From the NCBI GenBank assembly GCA_031378345.1, contig JANNDY010000092.1, positions 1-64,000 on the forward strand: a stretch of DNA of 64,000 nucleotides, read 5' to 3'. The notes under the pieces are model-generated. The model saw nothing but the letters and a program-made list of their open reading frames with translations. It ran no database searches and was not told the DNA's origin. Made by a program: the position numbers and the translations under genes. Origin of the DNA: Emticicia sp031378345 (lineage in GTDB: Bacteria; Bacteroidota; Bacteroidia; Cytophagales; Spirosomataceae). This document shows, piece after piece, positions 1-10,538 of the stretch. How positions within the stretch are numbered: position 1 is the stretch's first letter; every line of letters begins with the position of its first letter.

Positions 1-82
1 CAATATTGTCTGTTTTATAACACTTAAATAAGCTTCCAAAGCCTTTCAGATACTCATTAATTTTTTTTCATCAAATATTTTC

Positions 83-2116
83 ATGCTCAAATTTAGTTAT
101 AAATATATTCTAAGTTCAGAGTGCCAAAGTAGAATTAGGATGTTCAACTTTATTGAGAGAATATTTAATTTACTTTATTTCAAGAAATTAAAATTTTTAA
201 TATTGCTTTTGGGCTTTTCAAATTTCAGCTTTGCTCAAGTGGATTCAATTCCCTATTTGACAGGTAAAATGATAATTGAAGGGAGCTTGCCTTTAAAATT
301 TGATGGGGCTTGGCTTTATCACAAAGGCGATAATCTTGATTGGGCAAAACCGACAATTGACGAAAGTGGATGGCAAAAAATTGCTCCACAAAACCTTCGA
401 GCTGAGGCAATGCCAGACAGCCTTTGGCAAGGCTATGGCTGGTGGCGGCTTTCATTTAGGGCGGAAAGTAATGTTTATAAGCAAATAAGTCGGTTGGTTT
501 TTGATACTTGGGGCAGTGCAGAAATATATTTGGATGGACAAAAAATACTTACTTATGGGAAGTTCTCGAAAAATGCAATTAACGAAATAAACCACGTTGC
601 CAATTATGCCACTGACAAGCACATTGTCTTAAAACCCGCTCTAAAACATACACTTGCGATACGTTTTTCCAATCATCAAGCTAAAAAGAATGAAGTTTTA
701 TTAAGGAGATTTTCGAATAATTTAGGTTTTAATATTGCTTTTGCCAATGAGCAAAGAGGCTTATATTCCGATAGTCGTTTCGCCAATAGCTTTGCTTTAT
801 TATCGGTTATATCTTCCTTATTGTTGTTGCTACTTTTGCTTCATGTGTTGCTCTATTTTAAATTCAAAAAAGAAAATTCTAATCTGATAATTTCACTAAT
901 TACTTTATTATTTTTAGTGGCTATTTTTTCAGCCCATATACTATTATTTTTACCTCTTTCTGGTTTTTGGAATGCAATAGTGAGTAATTTCATCAATTCA
1001 ACTACTTTTGCGGCCGGTATGGCACTAATACCTTATTCACTCACGCTTTTGTTTCGCATTAAAAAGTACGATTGGGTAAAACATATTTTATGGCTTCTAC
1101 TAATTCGTACGCTTAATTATTATTTTCAGGTATTACCAATTATCGTTTTTGATTCTTTTGTAATACTTGGTGTTATTTTTATTACTACATTTTTAATGAT
1201 AAAAGCATTAAAATATAAAACTTATGGCGTTCATTATGTTACTTTTGGAGCAATAGGAACTTCCGTTTTTTTGTTAATAAATAGACTTCAAAGTGCTGGG
1301 GTGATTAATTTATCAACTCAATTGAACTATTTGGATATCATTTTGCTATATACTTGTTTTCCGCTGGGAATCTATATTTATAATACGAATCAGTATGGTA
1401 GGCTTTTCAATTCAATGGAGATAGAAGTGGCTAATCGAACGCATGAACTTAATGTATCGATTGAAAATTTAAAAAAAACGCAAACTTTATTGGCAGCCAG
1501 AAACGCTGAAAACGAATTACTCCTCAAAGAAATTCATCACCGAGTAAAAAACAACCTCGAAGTAGTGTCCAGCTTATTAGCTTTGCAAAGTGCCAAAATT
1601 GACGACCCCGAAATACAAGATGCCATGTTGGCAAGTCAAAATCGGGTACAAAGTATGGGTATTTTGCACCAAAAACTCTACCAAAGCGAGCATTTGGCAT
1701 TTATTGAGATGAAAAATTATTTTGAGAATCTTTGTGAAAATATCTTGGATTCGTACAATGAAACCGACCGAATAAAGGTAGATATTGATATGAAGGAGAT
1801 AGATTTGGACATTGATACTGCAGTTCCTTTGGGCTTGATAGTGAACGAATTATTTACCAATTCGCTTAAATATGCATTCCCGATGGGCAAAAAAGGAGTT
1901 ATTAAGTTGAGTTTAGAAAGCTTAGCCGACGGGAATTTGAATCTGAAAGTTTCTGATAATGGTATTGGAAAAACGCTTAATTCATTGCCACACGGCACAG
2001 GTTTTGGAACACAATTAGTTGATTTGCTTACTCGCCAAATTGATGGTAAATTGGTGCAAGAAATTCATAACGGAACTATTATTTCAATAAATTTTAAAAG
2101 GCTTGTGGCAGCTTAA
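83..2116 (+). CDS. Membrane sensor histidine kinase (HisKA_2 type)
   Basis: Probable two-component sensor kinase in the inner membrane. Signal-peptide-like residues lie at about 33-52, ending in SFAQ. A beta-sandwich ligand-binding-like region follows (about 55-215), then a block of about seven hydrophobic segments (235-450) as in 7TM-DISM sensors. A short coiled linker leads to a HisKA_2 box, EIHHRVKNNL, with the likely phospho-acceptor at H485/H486, and to a C-terminal HATPase with N-box NELFTNSLKYAF and DNGIG. The ATG at 140 fits the signal peptide better than the ATG at 83. The LytTR regulator 95 bases downstream is the likely partner. The ligand is unknown. The kinase call is firm; the sensor-domain naming is from general resemblance. 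Confidence 0.9.
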   Translation: MLKFSYKYILSSECQSRIRMFNFIERIFNLLYFKKLKFLILLLGFSNFSFAQVDSIPYLTGKMIIEGSLPLKFDGAWLYHKGDNLDWAKPTIDESGWQKIAPQNLRAEAMPDSLWQGYGWWRLSFRAESNVYKQISRLVFDTWGSAEIYLDGQKILTYGKFSKNAINEINHVANYATDKHIVLKPALKHTLAIRFSNHQAKKNEVLLRRFSNNLGFNIAFANEQRGLYSDSRFANSFALLSVISSLLLLLLLLHVLLYFKFKKENSNLIISLITLLFLVAIFSAHILLFLPLSGFWNAIVSNFINSTTFAAGMALIPYSLTLLFRIKKYDWVKHILWLLLIRTLNYYFQVLPIIVFDSFVILGVIFITTFLMIKALKYKTYGVHYVTFGAIGTSVFLLINRLQSAGVINLSTQLNYLDIILLYTCFPLGIYIYNTNQYGRLFNSMEIEVANRTHELNVSIENLKKTQTLLAARNAENELLLKEIHHRVKNNLEVVSSLLALQSAKIDDPEIQDAMLASQNRVQSMGILHQKLYQSEHLAFIEMKNYFENLCENILDSYNETDRIKVDIDMKEIDLDIDTAVPLGLIVNELFTNSLKYAFPMGKKGVIKLSLESLADGNLNLKVSDNGIGKTLNSLPHGTGFGTQLVDLLTRQIDGKLVQEIHNGTIISINFKRLVAA

Positions 2117-2120
2117 AAGA

Positions 2121-2204
2121 ATGATTGATGTTAAATGATGGATGTTATGTTTAAAATATAAAACGTCTCAAAACCAAAAAACTAACATCGAATATCGAAC
2201 ATCG
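2121..2204. repeat. Inverted pair of AT-rich oligomers
   Basis: Repeated GATGTTA-like words at 2121-2147 face repeated TAACATCGAA-like words at 2183-2204, so the transcript could fold back between the kinase and its regulator. It belongs to the same class of junction repeats as those near 15.5, 34.4, 50.9 and 51.3 kb. The upstream in-frame ATG at 2142 of the next gene lies inside it and is probably not used. Confidence 0.6.
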
Positions 2205-2210
2205 AAATTT

Positions 2211-2942
2211 ATGCAAATTCCACTAAAAATATTAATCGTAGAAGACGAAATGCTCATTGCTGCCAATATTGCAATGCAACTCGAGAGCATTGGTTATGAA
2301 GTAATTGGCATTATCCCGAGAGGGCAAGAGGCTATTAATGCTGTAAAATCTGACAAACCAGATTTGGTATTGATGGATATTAACTTGAAAGGAGACATGG
2401 ACGGTATCGAAACAGCAACACTTATGCAATTGGATGGGCAAATTCCTGTCATTTACCTTACAGCAAATACTGATGACCTACATTTCAACCGTGCAAAAGC
2501 AACCAATCCTTATGCTTTTTTGTCAAAACCTTTCAAAAAATTAGACCTCAAACATGCCATAGATTTAGCTTCTGATAGAATATTAGCAGAAAAAAGTGAA
2601 CAAAAAAATGAGCCTGACAAATTTGTATTGAACGACAGAATATTTGTAAGACATAATGATATTATGTTGAAAATCATCATTGAAGACATTTATTATCTGG
2701 AAGCTGACCGTAATTATTGTCAAGTTTTTACCAAAAATAATACCTATTTGTTGGTAAATACGCTCAAAAATATGGAGGATAAGTTACCATCAGATACTTT
2801 TCAGCGTATTCATCGCTCCTATATTGTGAATATAAGGCATGTTGACGAAGTTGCTCAAAACCATATTACAGTACAAGATAAAATATTGCCTTTGAGTAAA
2901 GAATTACGAAAGGATTTGCTGGATAGGTTGAATATGGTTTAA
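2211..2942 (+). CDS. LytTR-family response regulator
   Basis: Two-component response regulator of 243 residues from the ATG at 2211. The receiver domain occupies about 5-125, with the acidic pocket EDE near residue 11, the phosphorylation site D56 in LVLMDINLKG, and the conserved lysine in FLSKPFK. A LytTR DNA-binding domain fills about 145-243 (ADRNYCQVF, FQRIHRSYIVN). The start at 2211 is preferred because the upstream extension is repeat-derived and the receiver begins directly after it. It follows a HisKA_2 kinase and probably acts with it. Target genes are unknown; the secreted protein gene at 3156 is one candidate by position only. Confidence 0.92.
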   Translation: MQIPLKILIVEDEMLIAANIAMQLESIGYEVIGIIPRGQEAINAVKSDKPDLVLMDINLKGDMDGIETATLMQLDGQIPVIYLTANTDDLHFNRAKATNPYAFLSKPFKKLDLKHAIDLASDRILAEKSEQKNEPDKFVLNDRIFVRHNDIMLKIIIEDIYYLEADRNYCQVFTKNNTYLLVNTLKNMEDKLPSDTFQRIHRSYIVNIRHVDEVAQNHITVQDKILPLSKELRKDLLDRLNMV

Positions 2943-3155
2943 GTTGTTTTTGAATTTCCCTTCTTTTTCAAAGCTCGAAACTATTGATGATTTCAAGCTT
3001 TTTTGTTTATCTTCTTTATTCAAAACACTCTTCGGTAAATAAAGCCCTACCTTCGGACAGTATTCAGTACTGTTCGTCCTTGATGCGTTTTTGATATAAT
3101 GATTTTAGCTTTTATTCGTGCAACGAATATCTAAACAGGCAATTTTCAAATCGTT

Positions 3156-5960
3156 ATGAAAAAACTATTTTACCTCTTATTTGTATTGTTCACTTCTCTA
3201 CAAGTACAAGCCCAAAAGCCCAACATCACCAATTTCTCTCCCACGAGCGGAGTCGTTGGTACAACCGTAACCATCACAGGGACAAATTTTAATGCTACGG
3301 CAGCACAAAATGTGGTATTTTTTGGAGCTACCAAAGCCAACGTTACGGCAGCCTCCACTACCAGTTTGACCGTGACCGTACCTACAGGAGCAACTTTTCA
3401 GCCTATTACGGTGCTTAACTTATCTAATACTTTATCTGGAAGTAGTTCGGCCCCCTTTCGCGTAACCTACCCAGGCGGCAGTATCATTATTGAAAGCCTC
3501 GCCGAGGAAAGAGTTGATTTTGCAGCAGGAGCATTGGCGATATTTGTAGCTACGGGTGATTTGGACGGAGACGGCAAGACTGACATGGTAACGGCTAATT
3601 TCAATGCCAATACGATTTCTATTTTTCGTAATGTCTCAACAGTTGGAAGCATAACTGTAACTTCTTTTGCGGCTAAGGTTGATATTTCCACGGAGACCAA
3701 TCCTCGTTTTGTCGCTATTGGAGATTTGGACGGCGATGGTAAACTTGATATTGCAGTTGCAAATGCAGGCAGTAATTCCGTATCTATATTCCGTAATACC
3801 TCTACAAGCGGCAATATCACTTTTGCAGCAAAAGTTGATTTTGCTACAGGTCTATCTCCCCGTGGCGTGAATATTGGTGATTTTGATGGTGATGGAAAAC
3901 CTGATTTGGCAATATCCCATAGGGATAATAATTTCATGTCGGTTTTGCGTAATATTTCTTTAAGTGGCAGTATTTCTTTTCAAGGCAAAGTCGATTTTTT
4001 TTTAGCAGGAGGAAATATCAGTACCTTTATCAATAGTGGAGATTTGGATGGTGATGGGAAACCTGATATCGCCGTTACCAGTTATAGTGGCACTAATAAC
4101 CACGTTTCAGTTTTTCGTAATACCGCTACCTCGGGAACTATTGATGCCAATTCTTTTGCCGCAAGAACTGATTTTACGACAGGTTTAACTCCTTTTTCAT
4201 TGGCAATTGGCGATTTGGATGGGGACAGTAAACCCGATTTAGCGGTTGCTAATTATTCAAACAACAATTCGGTTTCTGTTCTCCGAAATACCTCTTCGAG
4301 TGGTAGTGTCTCTTTTGCTACAAAGGTTGATTTTCCCGTTGGCGTTGCTCCTATTGCAGTAAATTTGGGAGATATAGATGGAGATGCTAAACTGGATTTG
4401 ATTACCAGCAATTATTCAAACAATAAAATTTCTATTTTTCGCAATACTGCCACGAGCGGTAGCATTTTAGCTAACTCTTTTGCAGCTAAGGTTGATTATT
4501 TCGCAAGTACGGGTCCACGATCTGTAGCAATTGGCGATTTGGACGGAGACGGCAAACCTGATTTAGCAGTGGCAAATGATACTGAAAATACGGTTTCTAT
4601 TCTTCAAAATTCCTTTATTTCTGTTCCCACCAATATTACTGGACCAGCAACGATTTGTACAAACAACACCGCTTCCTTATCAGCTACTTGCGTTGCTGGC
4701 TCAACTCCCACTTGGTGGCAGGATTTCTATATTATTAATCCTGGGGATCCTCTGCCACCACCTTTATTTGTGGGTTCACCTTTTAATACTCCCCCGCTTA
4801 CTTTTACTACCACTTATCGAGTAAGTTGCGAACAAGGAGCTAATGTGAGTTCTCGTGTAGCCATTACTGTCAATGTTAATTCAAATCCCACCGCACCAAC
4901 AATAACTGCAAGCGGACCAACTACCTTTTGCCAGGGCGGTTCTGTTACCCTCAATTCAAATGTTGGCAACAACAATGCGTTAAATTTTGCAAAAACCAGT
5001 AGTCAATACATTACTGTACCGCATAGTGCCAGTATCAATTTGGGTGCAACTTTTACAATTGAGGCGTGGGTCAATTATTCGGGTACAAACGCAACGATAA
5101 TTGATAAAGGAGATTACGATTTTTTATGGTTGCTGAATCATGATCCATTAAACTCGGGATTGAATACATTAAAAATGGGGTATTACACCAAAAATACAGG
5201 TATGTGGTTGTATTCGACAGGGACTGTCCCACAAAATACGTGGACGCACGTGGCTATCACCCTTAATGCAGGCTCTCTCACTTTTTTTATTAACGGAGAA
5301 GCCGCTGGAACAATAGCCGTTACTTTTTCGCAAGACGATCTACCTATGAGTATTGGCAGGCCTACTTATTGTAATTGCTTTTATTTTAATGGCACAATGG
5401 ATGAATTACGACTTTGGAATGTGGCAAGAACCCAAACACAACTCCTTGACAATATGAACAGCACGATTCCAACCAATAGTACTGGATTGGTAGCCTATTA
5501 TAAGTTTGATGAAGGTACAGGCTCTACTACGGCAGATGCTACGGCCAATGGTAATAATGGAACATTGGTAAATACTCCTACTTGGCAAGTTCCTGCGACA
5601 TCGCCTGTTAATAAAGTTGTTTGGTCGCCTGGGGCAGCAACAACTCCAAGTATTGTTGTTACTACTGCTGGTACCTATACAGCCACAGTTACAAATGGTT
5701 ATGGTTGCAGTACCTCAACAAGCACCATCGTAAATGTTGGCTCAAATGCAGCTTTAGTAAATCTCACAAGCCCTACCGATGATTATTCAACAGGTACAAT
5801 TCTAAAAACAGCATCAAGTGTAAATGGAAAAATAACTGCAACCAATAAAGTAACTGGTACGTCGAATGTGAGTTACCGAGCAAAATCTATAGAATTAAAT
5901 AACGGTTTTAAGGCTAATGGTGGAACGGTGTTTAGTGCCGTAGTTGGAGGGTGTAATTGA
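3156..5960 (+). CDS. Large secreted multidomain protein (IPT/TIG, FG-GAP repeats, LamG)
   Basis: Secreted surface protein of 934 residues. The order is: signal peptide (1-20), IPT/TIG domain (about 22-105), seven FG-GAP/VCBS-type repeats (about 115-490) with calcium-loop motifs such as DLDGDGKPDLAVAN, an Ig-like region with TWW, a concanavalin/LamG-like domain (about 605-765), a second Ig-like strand region, and a C-terminal block ending in NGFKANGGTVFSAVVGGC. That ending matches the tail I know from Bacteroidota '3-coathanger stack' proteins and may serve for secretion or anchoring. One of the seven repeats has DGDSK and one DGDAK in place of DGDGK. A role in adhesion or glycan binding is inference. 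It stands alone, with 213 bases upstream. Confidence 0.88.
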   Translation: MKKLFYLLFVLFTSLQVQAQKPNITNFSPTSGVVGTTVTITGTNFNATAAQNVVFFGATKANVTAASTTSLTVTVPTGATFQPITVLNLSNTLSGSSSAPFRVTYPGGSIIIESLAEERVDFAAGALAIFVATGDLDGDGKTDMVTANFNANTISIFRNVSTVGSITVTSFAAKVDISTETNPRFVAIGDLDGDGKLDIAVANAGSNSVSIFRNTSTSGNITFAAKVDFATGLSPRGVNIGDFDGDGKPDLAISHRDNNFMSVLRNISLSGSISFQGKVDFFLAGGNISTFINSGDLDGDGKPDIAVTSYSGTNNHVSVFRNTATSGTIDANSFAARTDFTTGLTPFSLAIGDLDGDSKPDLAVANYSNNNSVSVLRNTSSSGSVSFATKVDFPVGVAPIAVNLGDIDGDAKLDLITSNYSNNKISIFRNTATSGSILANSFAAKVDYFASTGPRSVAIGDLDGDGKPDLAVANDTENTVSILQNSFISVPTNITGPATICTNNTASLSATCVAGSTPTWWQDFYIINPGDPLPPPLFVGSPFNTPPLTFTTTYRVSCEQGANVSSRVAITVNVNSNPTAPTITASGPTTFCQGGSVTLNSNVGNNNALNFAKTSSQYITVPHSASINLGATFTIEAWVNYSGTNATIIDKGDYDFLWLLNHDPLNSGLNTLKMGYYTKNTGMWLYSTGTVPQNTWTHVAITLNAGSLTFFINGEAAGTIAVTFSQDDLPMSIGRPTYCNCFYFNGTMDELRLWNVARTQTQLLDNMNSTIPTNSTGLVAYYKFDEGTGSTTADATANGNNGTLVNTPTWQVPATSPVNKVVWSPGAATTPSIVVTTAGTYTATVTNGYGCSTSTSTIVNVGSNAALVNLTSPTDDYSTGTILKTASSVNGKITATNKVTGTSNVSYRAKSIELNNGFKANGGTVFSAVVGGCN

Positions 5961-6157
5961 TTAAAATGAGGAAAAATAAAGCATAATTGTGAAAAACAAA
6001 TATATTTTTAGTCGAAAGAAAAAAGTTTAACCAAGCTCATCAAAAGATGAACATTTTTCAGAAACATAGCCTATGCCATTCGTAACTTTTTCGTATCTTG
6101 TGGCATACCAAACAAACATCAAATTTGATGTTTTTGATAATTAAAAACTATTATAGC

Positions 6158-6844
6158 ATGATAAAACTTGAGGATTGGCAATTAAATAAAGAAGCTTGGT
6201 TGGATAAAGACCTTACCTTGTTGACTTCCAATAAAGATTGGAAAGAAAGAAGCCAAAAGAAGGGAATTAGTATTTGGCAACAAGCTTTTGACGATGATAA
6301 AAACGATTTATTCAGATGGCGATTACCAAATGTAAAAGCTGATTTCAAGGAAGTATTTGATGTATTCACCAATAAAATGATCGATTATCACCAATATTGG
6401 ACAGCCGAATATACTGGTGGCTATGTTGTAAAAGTGATTGACGAAAATACACAAATCATTTATCAACAATTTAATCCAAACAAACCTTTTATTTCAAAAC
6501 GAGACCTATTGTATATTCAATGGTTACGAAAAATTGATGAAAAAACGATTCAAACCAGTTTTAGGTCAATTATTTGGGAAGGAATTCCAGTGCCTGTTGG
6601 TTTTGAAAGAATTGATTGGTGGGGAGCACATCTATTTGAAGCGAATCCTGACGGTACAAGTCAATTAGTTTTGATTGATAGGGAAAATCAAGGCGGATTT
6701 TTCCCATCATTTTTGATGAATAAAATAATGCCTCAATACCTCACACATCAATTTGAAAGTATTGTAAAATTCTTTGAAAATGGAGGAATTAGTGCACATG
6801 AGAAATTGCCTGATTCAAAAAATACAGCACTTAAAATCAAATAG
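6158..6844 (+). CDS. START-domain lipid-binding-like protein
   Basis: Protein of 228 residues resembling the START/polyketide-cyclase fold: an N-terminal WQLNKEAWLDKDLTLL helix, then WKERSQKKGISIW, RWRLPNVKADFKEVFDVFTN, and a core with QQFNPNKPFISKRDLLY followed by SIIWEGIPVP. START domains form a hydrophobic pocket for lipids; the ligand here is unknown. There is no signal peptide, so it is probably cytoplasmic. The ATG at 6158 is chosen because the residues between 6098 and 6158 are unlike a domain start. It is monocistronic. Confidence 0.75.
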   Translation: MIKLEDWQLNKEAWLDKDLTLLTSNKDWKERSQKKGISIWQQAFDDDKNDLFRWRLPNVKADFKEVFDVFTNKMIDYHQYWTAEYTGGYVVKVIDENTQIIYQQFNPNKPFISKRDLLYIQWLRKIDEKTIQTSFRSIIWEGIPVPVGFERIDWWGAHLFEANPDGTSQLVLIDRENQGGFFPSFLMNKIMPQYLTHQFESIVKFFENGGISAHEKLPDSKNTALKIK

Positions 6845-7079
6845 TTTAAATTTTAAAAACATGAAAATTGTTTAAAACCAGAAGCAACCTAACCTTGTAA
6901 TGATGTTGAAATATCAGCCACAAAGGTTTAATTGGTGATAATTCAAAGTTATATTCCTTACAGAATTATTATTGTTACGTTGTGAAAGGCGGATAGCAAA
7001 TATTTCCTTTCTTTAAAAATTCATAAAATAGCATAAAAGTTCTTAATTTTAACTTATCATCAATTAAACCTTTACAATT

Positions 7080-10000
7080 ATGCGATTAAAAAGTACTTTT
7101 ATTATTGTTTCTTTTTTGATATTCTTACTGCCTTTATGCACCGTACAAGCACAGGGTACACGTTTATTGCGACAACCCACCATCAGCTCAAAACACATCG
7201 TTTTTGTTTATGCCGATGACCTTTGGCTGGTGGACAGAGATGGAGGCGATGCCAAACGCCTCACCAGTCACGAAGGCACCGAGAGTTTTCCACATTTTTC
7301 ACCCGATGGCTCGCAAGTCGCATTTTCAGCCCAATATGATGGCAATACCGATGTTTTTATCGTCAGTAAGGAGGGTGGAGAACCCAAGCGTTTGACTTTT
7401 CACCCCAGCGACGATATCGTGCAAGGCTGGACATCCGATGGCAAAGTCCTCTTTCGCTCAGGTCGGGCAGGTGTTCCAACTATGATTAACCATTTTTATA
7501 CCATAAATACTACAGGGGGAAATGAAACAAAGTTGCCAATTCCTCAAGCTTCTTTTGGTGAAATATCGGACGATGGAAATTATGTTGCTTATACTCCCAT
7601 CACCTCTTGGGACCCTGAGTGGCGAAATTATCGAGGCGGTCAAGCACAGCCAATTTGGATAATGAATTTGAAAGATTTTTCACTCACCCAAACGCCACAG
7701 ACAGACCGTGAAAGACACCTCGAACCTGTTTGGTACAAAGACGATATCTATTTTTTATCTGAAAGAGATTATGCCAATAATGTCTGGAAATACAATAAAA
7801 AAACCAAGGCTTTGAAACAAATTTCGTTTCACAAAGACTTTGATTGTAAAAGCATTGATGCTTGTGGCGATAGAATTGTCTATGAACAAGCGGGTTTTTT
7901 GCACATGTATGATCCTTCGATTGGAAAGACTAAGCAATTGACTATCAACGTAAAAGGAGATTTTAATTGGGCAAGACCTCGTTGGAAAGATGTACCTGTG
8001 GGCGATTTACTCAACGCTTCCCTCTCCCCGACTGGACAGCGGGCAGTGTTTGAATATCGGGGCGATATTTTCACCGTACCCAAAGAAAATGGCGATGGTC
8101 GGAACATCACAAACACCTCTGGCATAGCAGATAGGTCGCCTTCGTGGTCACCCGATGGTAAAAAAATGGCTTGGTTTTCAGATGCCTCTGGCGAATATCA
8201 ATTGATGATTGCCGACCAATATGGGATGGAAAAACCTACAGCTATTTCATTTCAAAAACCGACTTTTTACTACAAACCCGTTTGGTCAAGCGATGGTAAA
8301 TTTCTTTCTTTCAGCGATACGGATTACACAATTTGGGTCGTTGACTTGGCAACAGGAACGCCTAAAAAAGTGGACACCGACCGCATGGCACACCCAAATA
8401 GAACGATGAACCCCTCTTTTTCACCAGATAGCAAATGGATTGCTTATGTAAAATTGCTTGAAAATCAGTTCAAATCTGTTTTTTTATACAATGTTGAAAC
8501 GGGTCAAAAAACGCAAATTACGGATGGATTAGCCGATGCCATCGACCCAGTTTGGGACGCTTCTGGCAAGTATTTATACTTTTTGGCAAGTACAGATTAT
8601 GGTGTTTCATCGGGTTGGTTGGACATGAGTACCTACGACTTACAAGTAACTCGAGGCTTATATGTGGTGGTTTTAAACAAAAAAGACCCTTCACCTTTGC
8701 TTCCCAAAAGTGACGAAGAAGAAGGGAATGGGGATAAAAAAGAAGCTAAAGACAGTACTAAAACCACAATTATTGATTTGGATGGCATTGGGCAACGCAT
8801 TTTAGCTGTAAATATTCCTTTGAGGAATTACACTTCGCTCATAGCAGCACCCAAAGATTATATTTTTTATACTGAGAATGTACCCAATCAACAAGGGGTG
8901 ACGCTGCACCGTTATAATTTTAAAGATAAAAAATCGGAAGTATTTTTGACACCTATCAACACCGCCACGACATCGTACGATAGAAAACAATTGCTTTACC
9001 AAAGCAAGGACAGTTGGGGTATTGTAAAAACGGATGGCACGCCTAAAATCGGCGATGGTAAATTGACCATTGATCTGAAAATGAAAATAAATCCACAAGA
9101 GGAATGGGCACAAATACTGAAAGAAGGTTGGAGGTATATGCGGGATTATCTCTACGTCGACAATGTGCATGGAGCACCCTGGAAGCAAGTGTATGAATGG
9201 TACAGCCCTTGGGTAAAAGACTGTCGGCATCGGACAGATTTGAATTATATCGTGGATATTTTGAGTGGTGAAGTTGCCGTTGGGCATTCCTACGTCAGTG
9301 GTGGCGATTTTCCAGAGGTAAAACGAGTACCAATTGGTTTGTTAGGTGCTGATATTGCAGTTGAAAATGGCGGTTTTAGAATTAAAAAGATTTACACTGG
9401 TGAAAGTTGGAATCCAGAATTGAAAGCACCCTTGACCGTGTTGGGCTCTGATGTAAAAGTGGGAGATTACATCGTTGCTGTCAATGGAAATTCCCTCAAT
9501 ATTTCAAGTAATTTTTACAGTTATTTCGAAGATAAAGTTGGTAAACAATTGAAAATGACGGTCAATAGTACACCAAGCGAAATGGGTGGACGTACTGTAA
9601 CCGTGGTTCCCATAGCCGACGAAGCAGCTTTGCGTTCAAGGGATTGGGTAGAAGGCAATCGCAAAAAAGTAGATGCTCTTTCAAACGGGAAATTGGCGTA
9701 TGTCTATATTCCCAACACAGGTCGCCCGGGTTACAACTATTTTAACCGTTATTATTTTTCACAAATGGATAAAAAGGGGGCGGTCATTGACGAACGCAAC
9801 AACGGCGGCGGCTCGGCAGCTGATTACATCGTGGACGTGATGGCACGCCAACTGCAAGGTTATTTCAACAGCCGTGTGGAAGGTCACAAACCTTTCACCG
9901 TACCTAATGGGGGCATTTGGGGACCTAAAGTGATGATTATTAATGAAAGGGCAGGTTCGGGTGGCGATTTGATGCCTTATTTATTTCGCCAACAGAAAGT

Positions 10001-10307
10001 GGGTCCACTTATCGGCACACGCACATGGGGCGGCTTAGTTGGCACTTGGGATACCCCTCCTTTCATTGACAAAGGCAGAATGGTTGCCCCTCGTGGTGGC
10101 TATTACGACCTCAATGGCAAATGGGCAATTGAAGGCGAAGGCATTTCTCCCGATATTGAAGTGCTGCAAAATCCCGCCGATGTATTGCAAGGCAAAGATC
10201 CACAATTGGAACGTGCGGTTCAAGAGGCGTTAAATTTGATGAAGACGCAGGGGGTGGAGTTGAAAAAGGAGCCTGATGCACCTGTGCGGTACAAACGCCC
10301 AAATTGA
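7080..10307 (+). CDS. Tricorn-type protease (S41 family)
   Basis: Exported homologue of tricorn protease, 1075 residues, close to the usual length. It has a signal peptide (1-25), two blocks of WD40/PD40-like beta-propeller repeats (about 30-330 and 340-560; FSPDGSQVAF, WSPDGKKMAW, WSSDGKFLSF), a helical core, a PDZ domain (about 765-855), and the C-terminal protease domain. Catalytic candidates matching tricorn are H697 in NVHGAPW, the nucleophile S960 in RAGSGGD, and E1018/E1020 in IEGEGISPD. Peptides are thought to reach the active site through the propellers. The periplasmic location is inferred from the signal peptide. It is monocistronic, with about 235 gene-free bases upstream. Confidence 0.95.
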   Translation: MRLKSTFIIVSFLIFLLPLCTVQAQGTRLLRQPTISSKHIVFVYADDLWLVDRDGGDAKRLTSHEGTESFPHFSPDGSQVAFSAQYDGNTDVFIVSKEGGEPKRLTFHPSDDIVQGWTSDGKVLFRSGRAGVPTMINHFYTINTTGGNETKLPIPQASFGEISDDGNYVAYTPITSWDPEWRNYRGGQAQPIWIMNLKDFSLTQTPQTDRERHLEPVWYKDDIYFLSERDYANNVWKYNKKTKALKQISFHKDFDCKSIDACGDRIVYEQAGFLHMYDPSIGKTKQLTINVKGDFNWARPRWKDVPVGDLLNASLSPTGQRAVFEYRGDIFTVPKENGDGRNITNTSGIADRSPSWSPDGKKMAWFSDASGEYQLMIADQYGMEKPTAISFQKPTFYYKPVWSSDGKFLSFSDTDYTIWVVDLATGTPKKVDTDRMAHPNRTMNPSFSPDSKWIAYVKLLENQFKSVFLYNVETGQKTQITDGLADAIDPVWDASGKYLYFLASTDYGVSSGWLDMSTYDLQVTRGLYVVVLNKKDPSPLLPKSDEEEGNGDKKEAKDSTKTTIIDLDGIGQRILAVNIPLRNYTSLIAAPKDYIFYTENVPNQQGVTLHRYNFKDKKSEVFLTPINTATTSYDRKQLLYQSKDSWGIVKTDGTPKIGDGKLTIDLKMKINPQEEWAQILKEGWRYMRDYLYVDNVHGAPWKQVYEWYSPWVKDCRHRTDLNYIVDILSGEVAVGHSYVSGGDFPEVKRVPIGLLGADIAVENGGFRIKKIYTGESWNPELKAPLTVLGSDVKVGDYIVAVNGNSLNISSNFYSYFEDKVGKQLKMTVNSTPSEMGGRTVTVVPIADEAALRSRDWVEGNRKKVDALSNGKLAYVYIPNTGRPGYNYFNRYYFSQMDKKGAVIDERNNGGGSAADYIVDVMARQLQGYFNSRVEGHKPFTVPNGGIWGPKVMIINERAGSGGDLMPYLFRQQKVGPLIGTRTWGGLVGTWDTPPFIDKGRMVAPRGGYYDLNGKWAIEGEGISPDIEVLQNPADVLQGKDPQLERAVQEALNLMKTQGVELKKEPDAPVRYKRPN

Positions 10308-10426
10308 GGTGTTTGATGTTATTTAACAATAACACTAAGTCAGGCATATCACAAAAGTGCAGTTGGATTAGAAAAACAAACACAAAAAAAAAGAATACGG
10401 CATTGAAAATAAAGCAATAGAAAACA

Positions 10427-10459
10427 AACGCCGGCGAGAGTTTGAACCTCGCCGACGTT
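10427..10459. repeat. GC-rich hairpin
   Basis: Two 12-base arms (10427-10438 and 10448-10459) match at 11 of 12 positions around the core CGGCGAG/CTCGCCG, with a 9-base loop. It is much richer in GC than its surroundings and sits in the 231-base gap behind the protease gene. There is no clear T-run, so a dispersed palindromic repeat is as likely as a terminator. Confidence 0.65.
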
Positions 10460-10538
10460 AACGTTCTCAACGTAAATTTGACTATATTTCAATAATAAAA
10501 TATTATAAATCAAACAGTTATAAATCAATTTTATCAAA

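Noticed and set aside
2142..2210. N-terminal extension of the first response regulator
   Set aside because: The residues derive from an intergenic oligomer repeat; the receiver domain starts at the ATG at 2211.
3046..3085. Terminator ahead of the secreted protein gene
   Set aside because: The stem ACAGTA/TACTGT is only six bases and no T-run follows directly.
3467..3937. 156-residue ORF on the minus strand
   Set aside because: It is an antisense shadow of the FG-GAP repeats; its own periodicity mirrors the repeats of the real gene.
8802..9287. 161-residue ORF on the minus strand inside the tricorn gene
   Set aside because: It is antisense to conserved protease sequence and has no recognisable domain.
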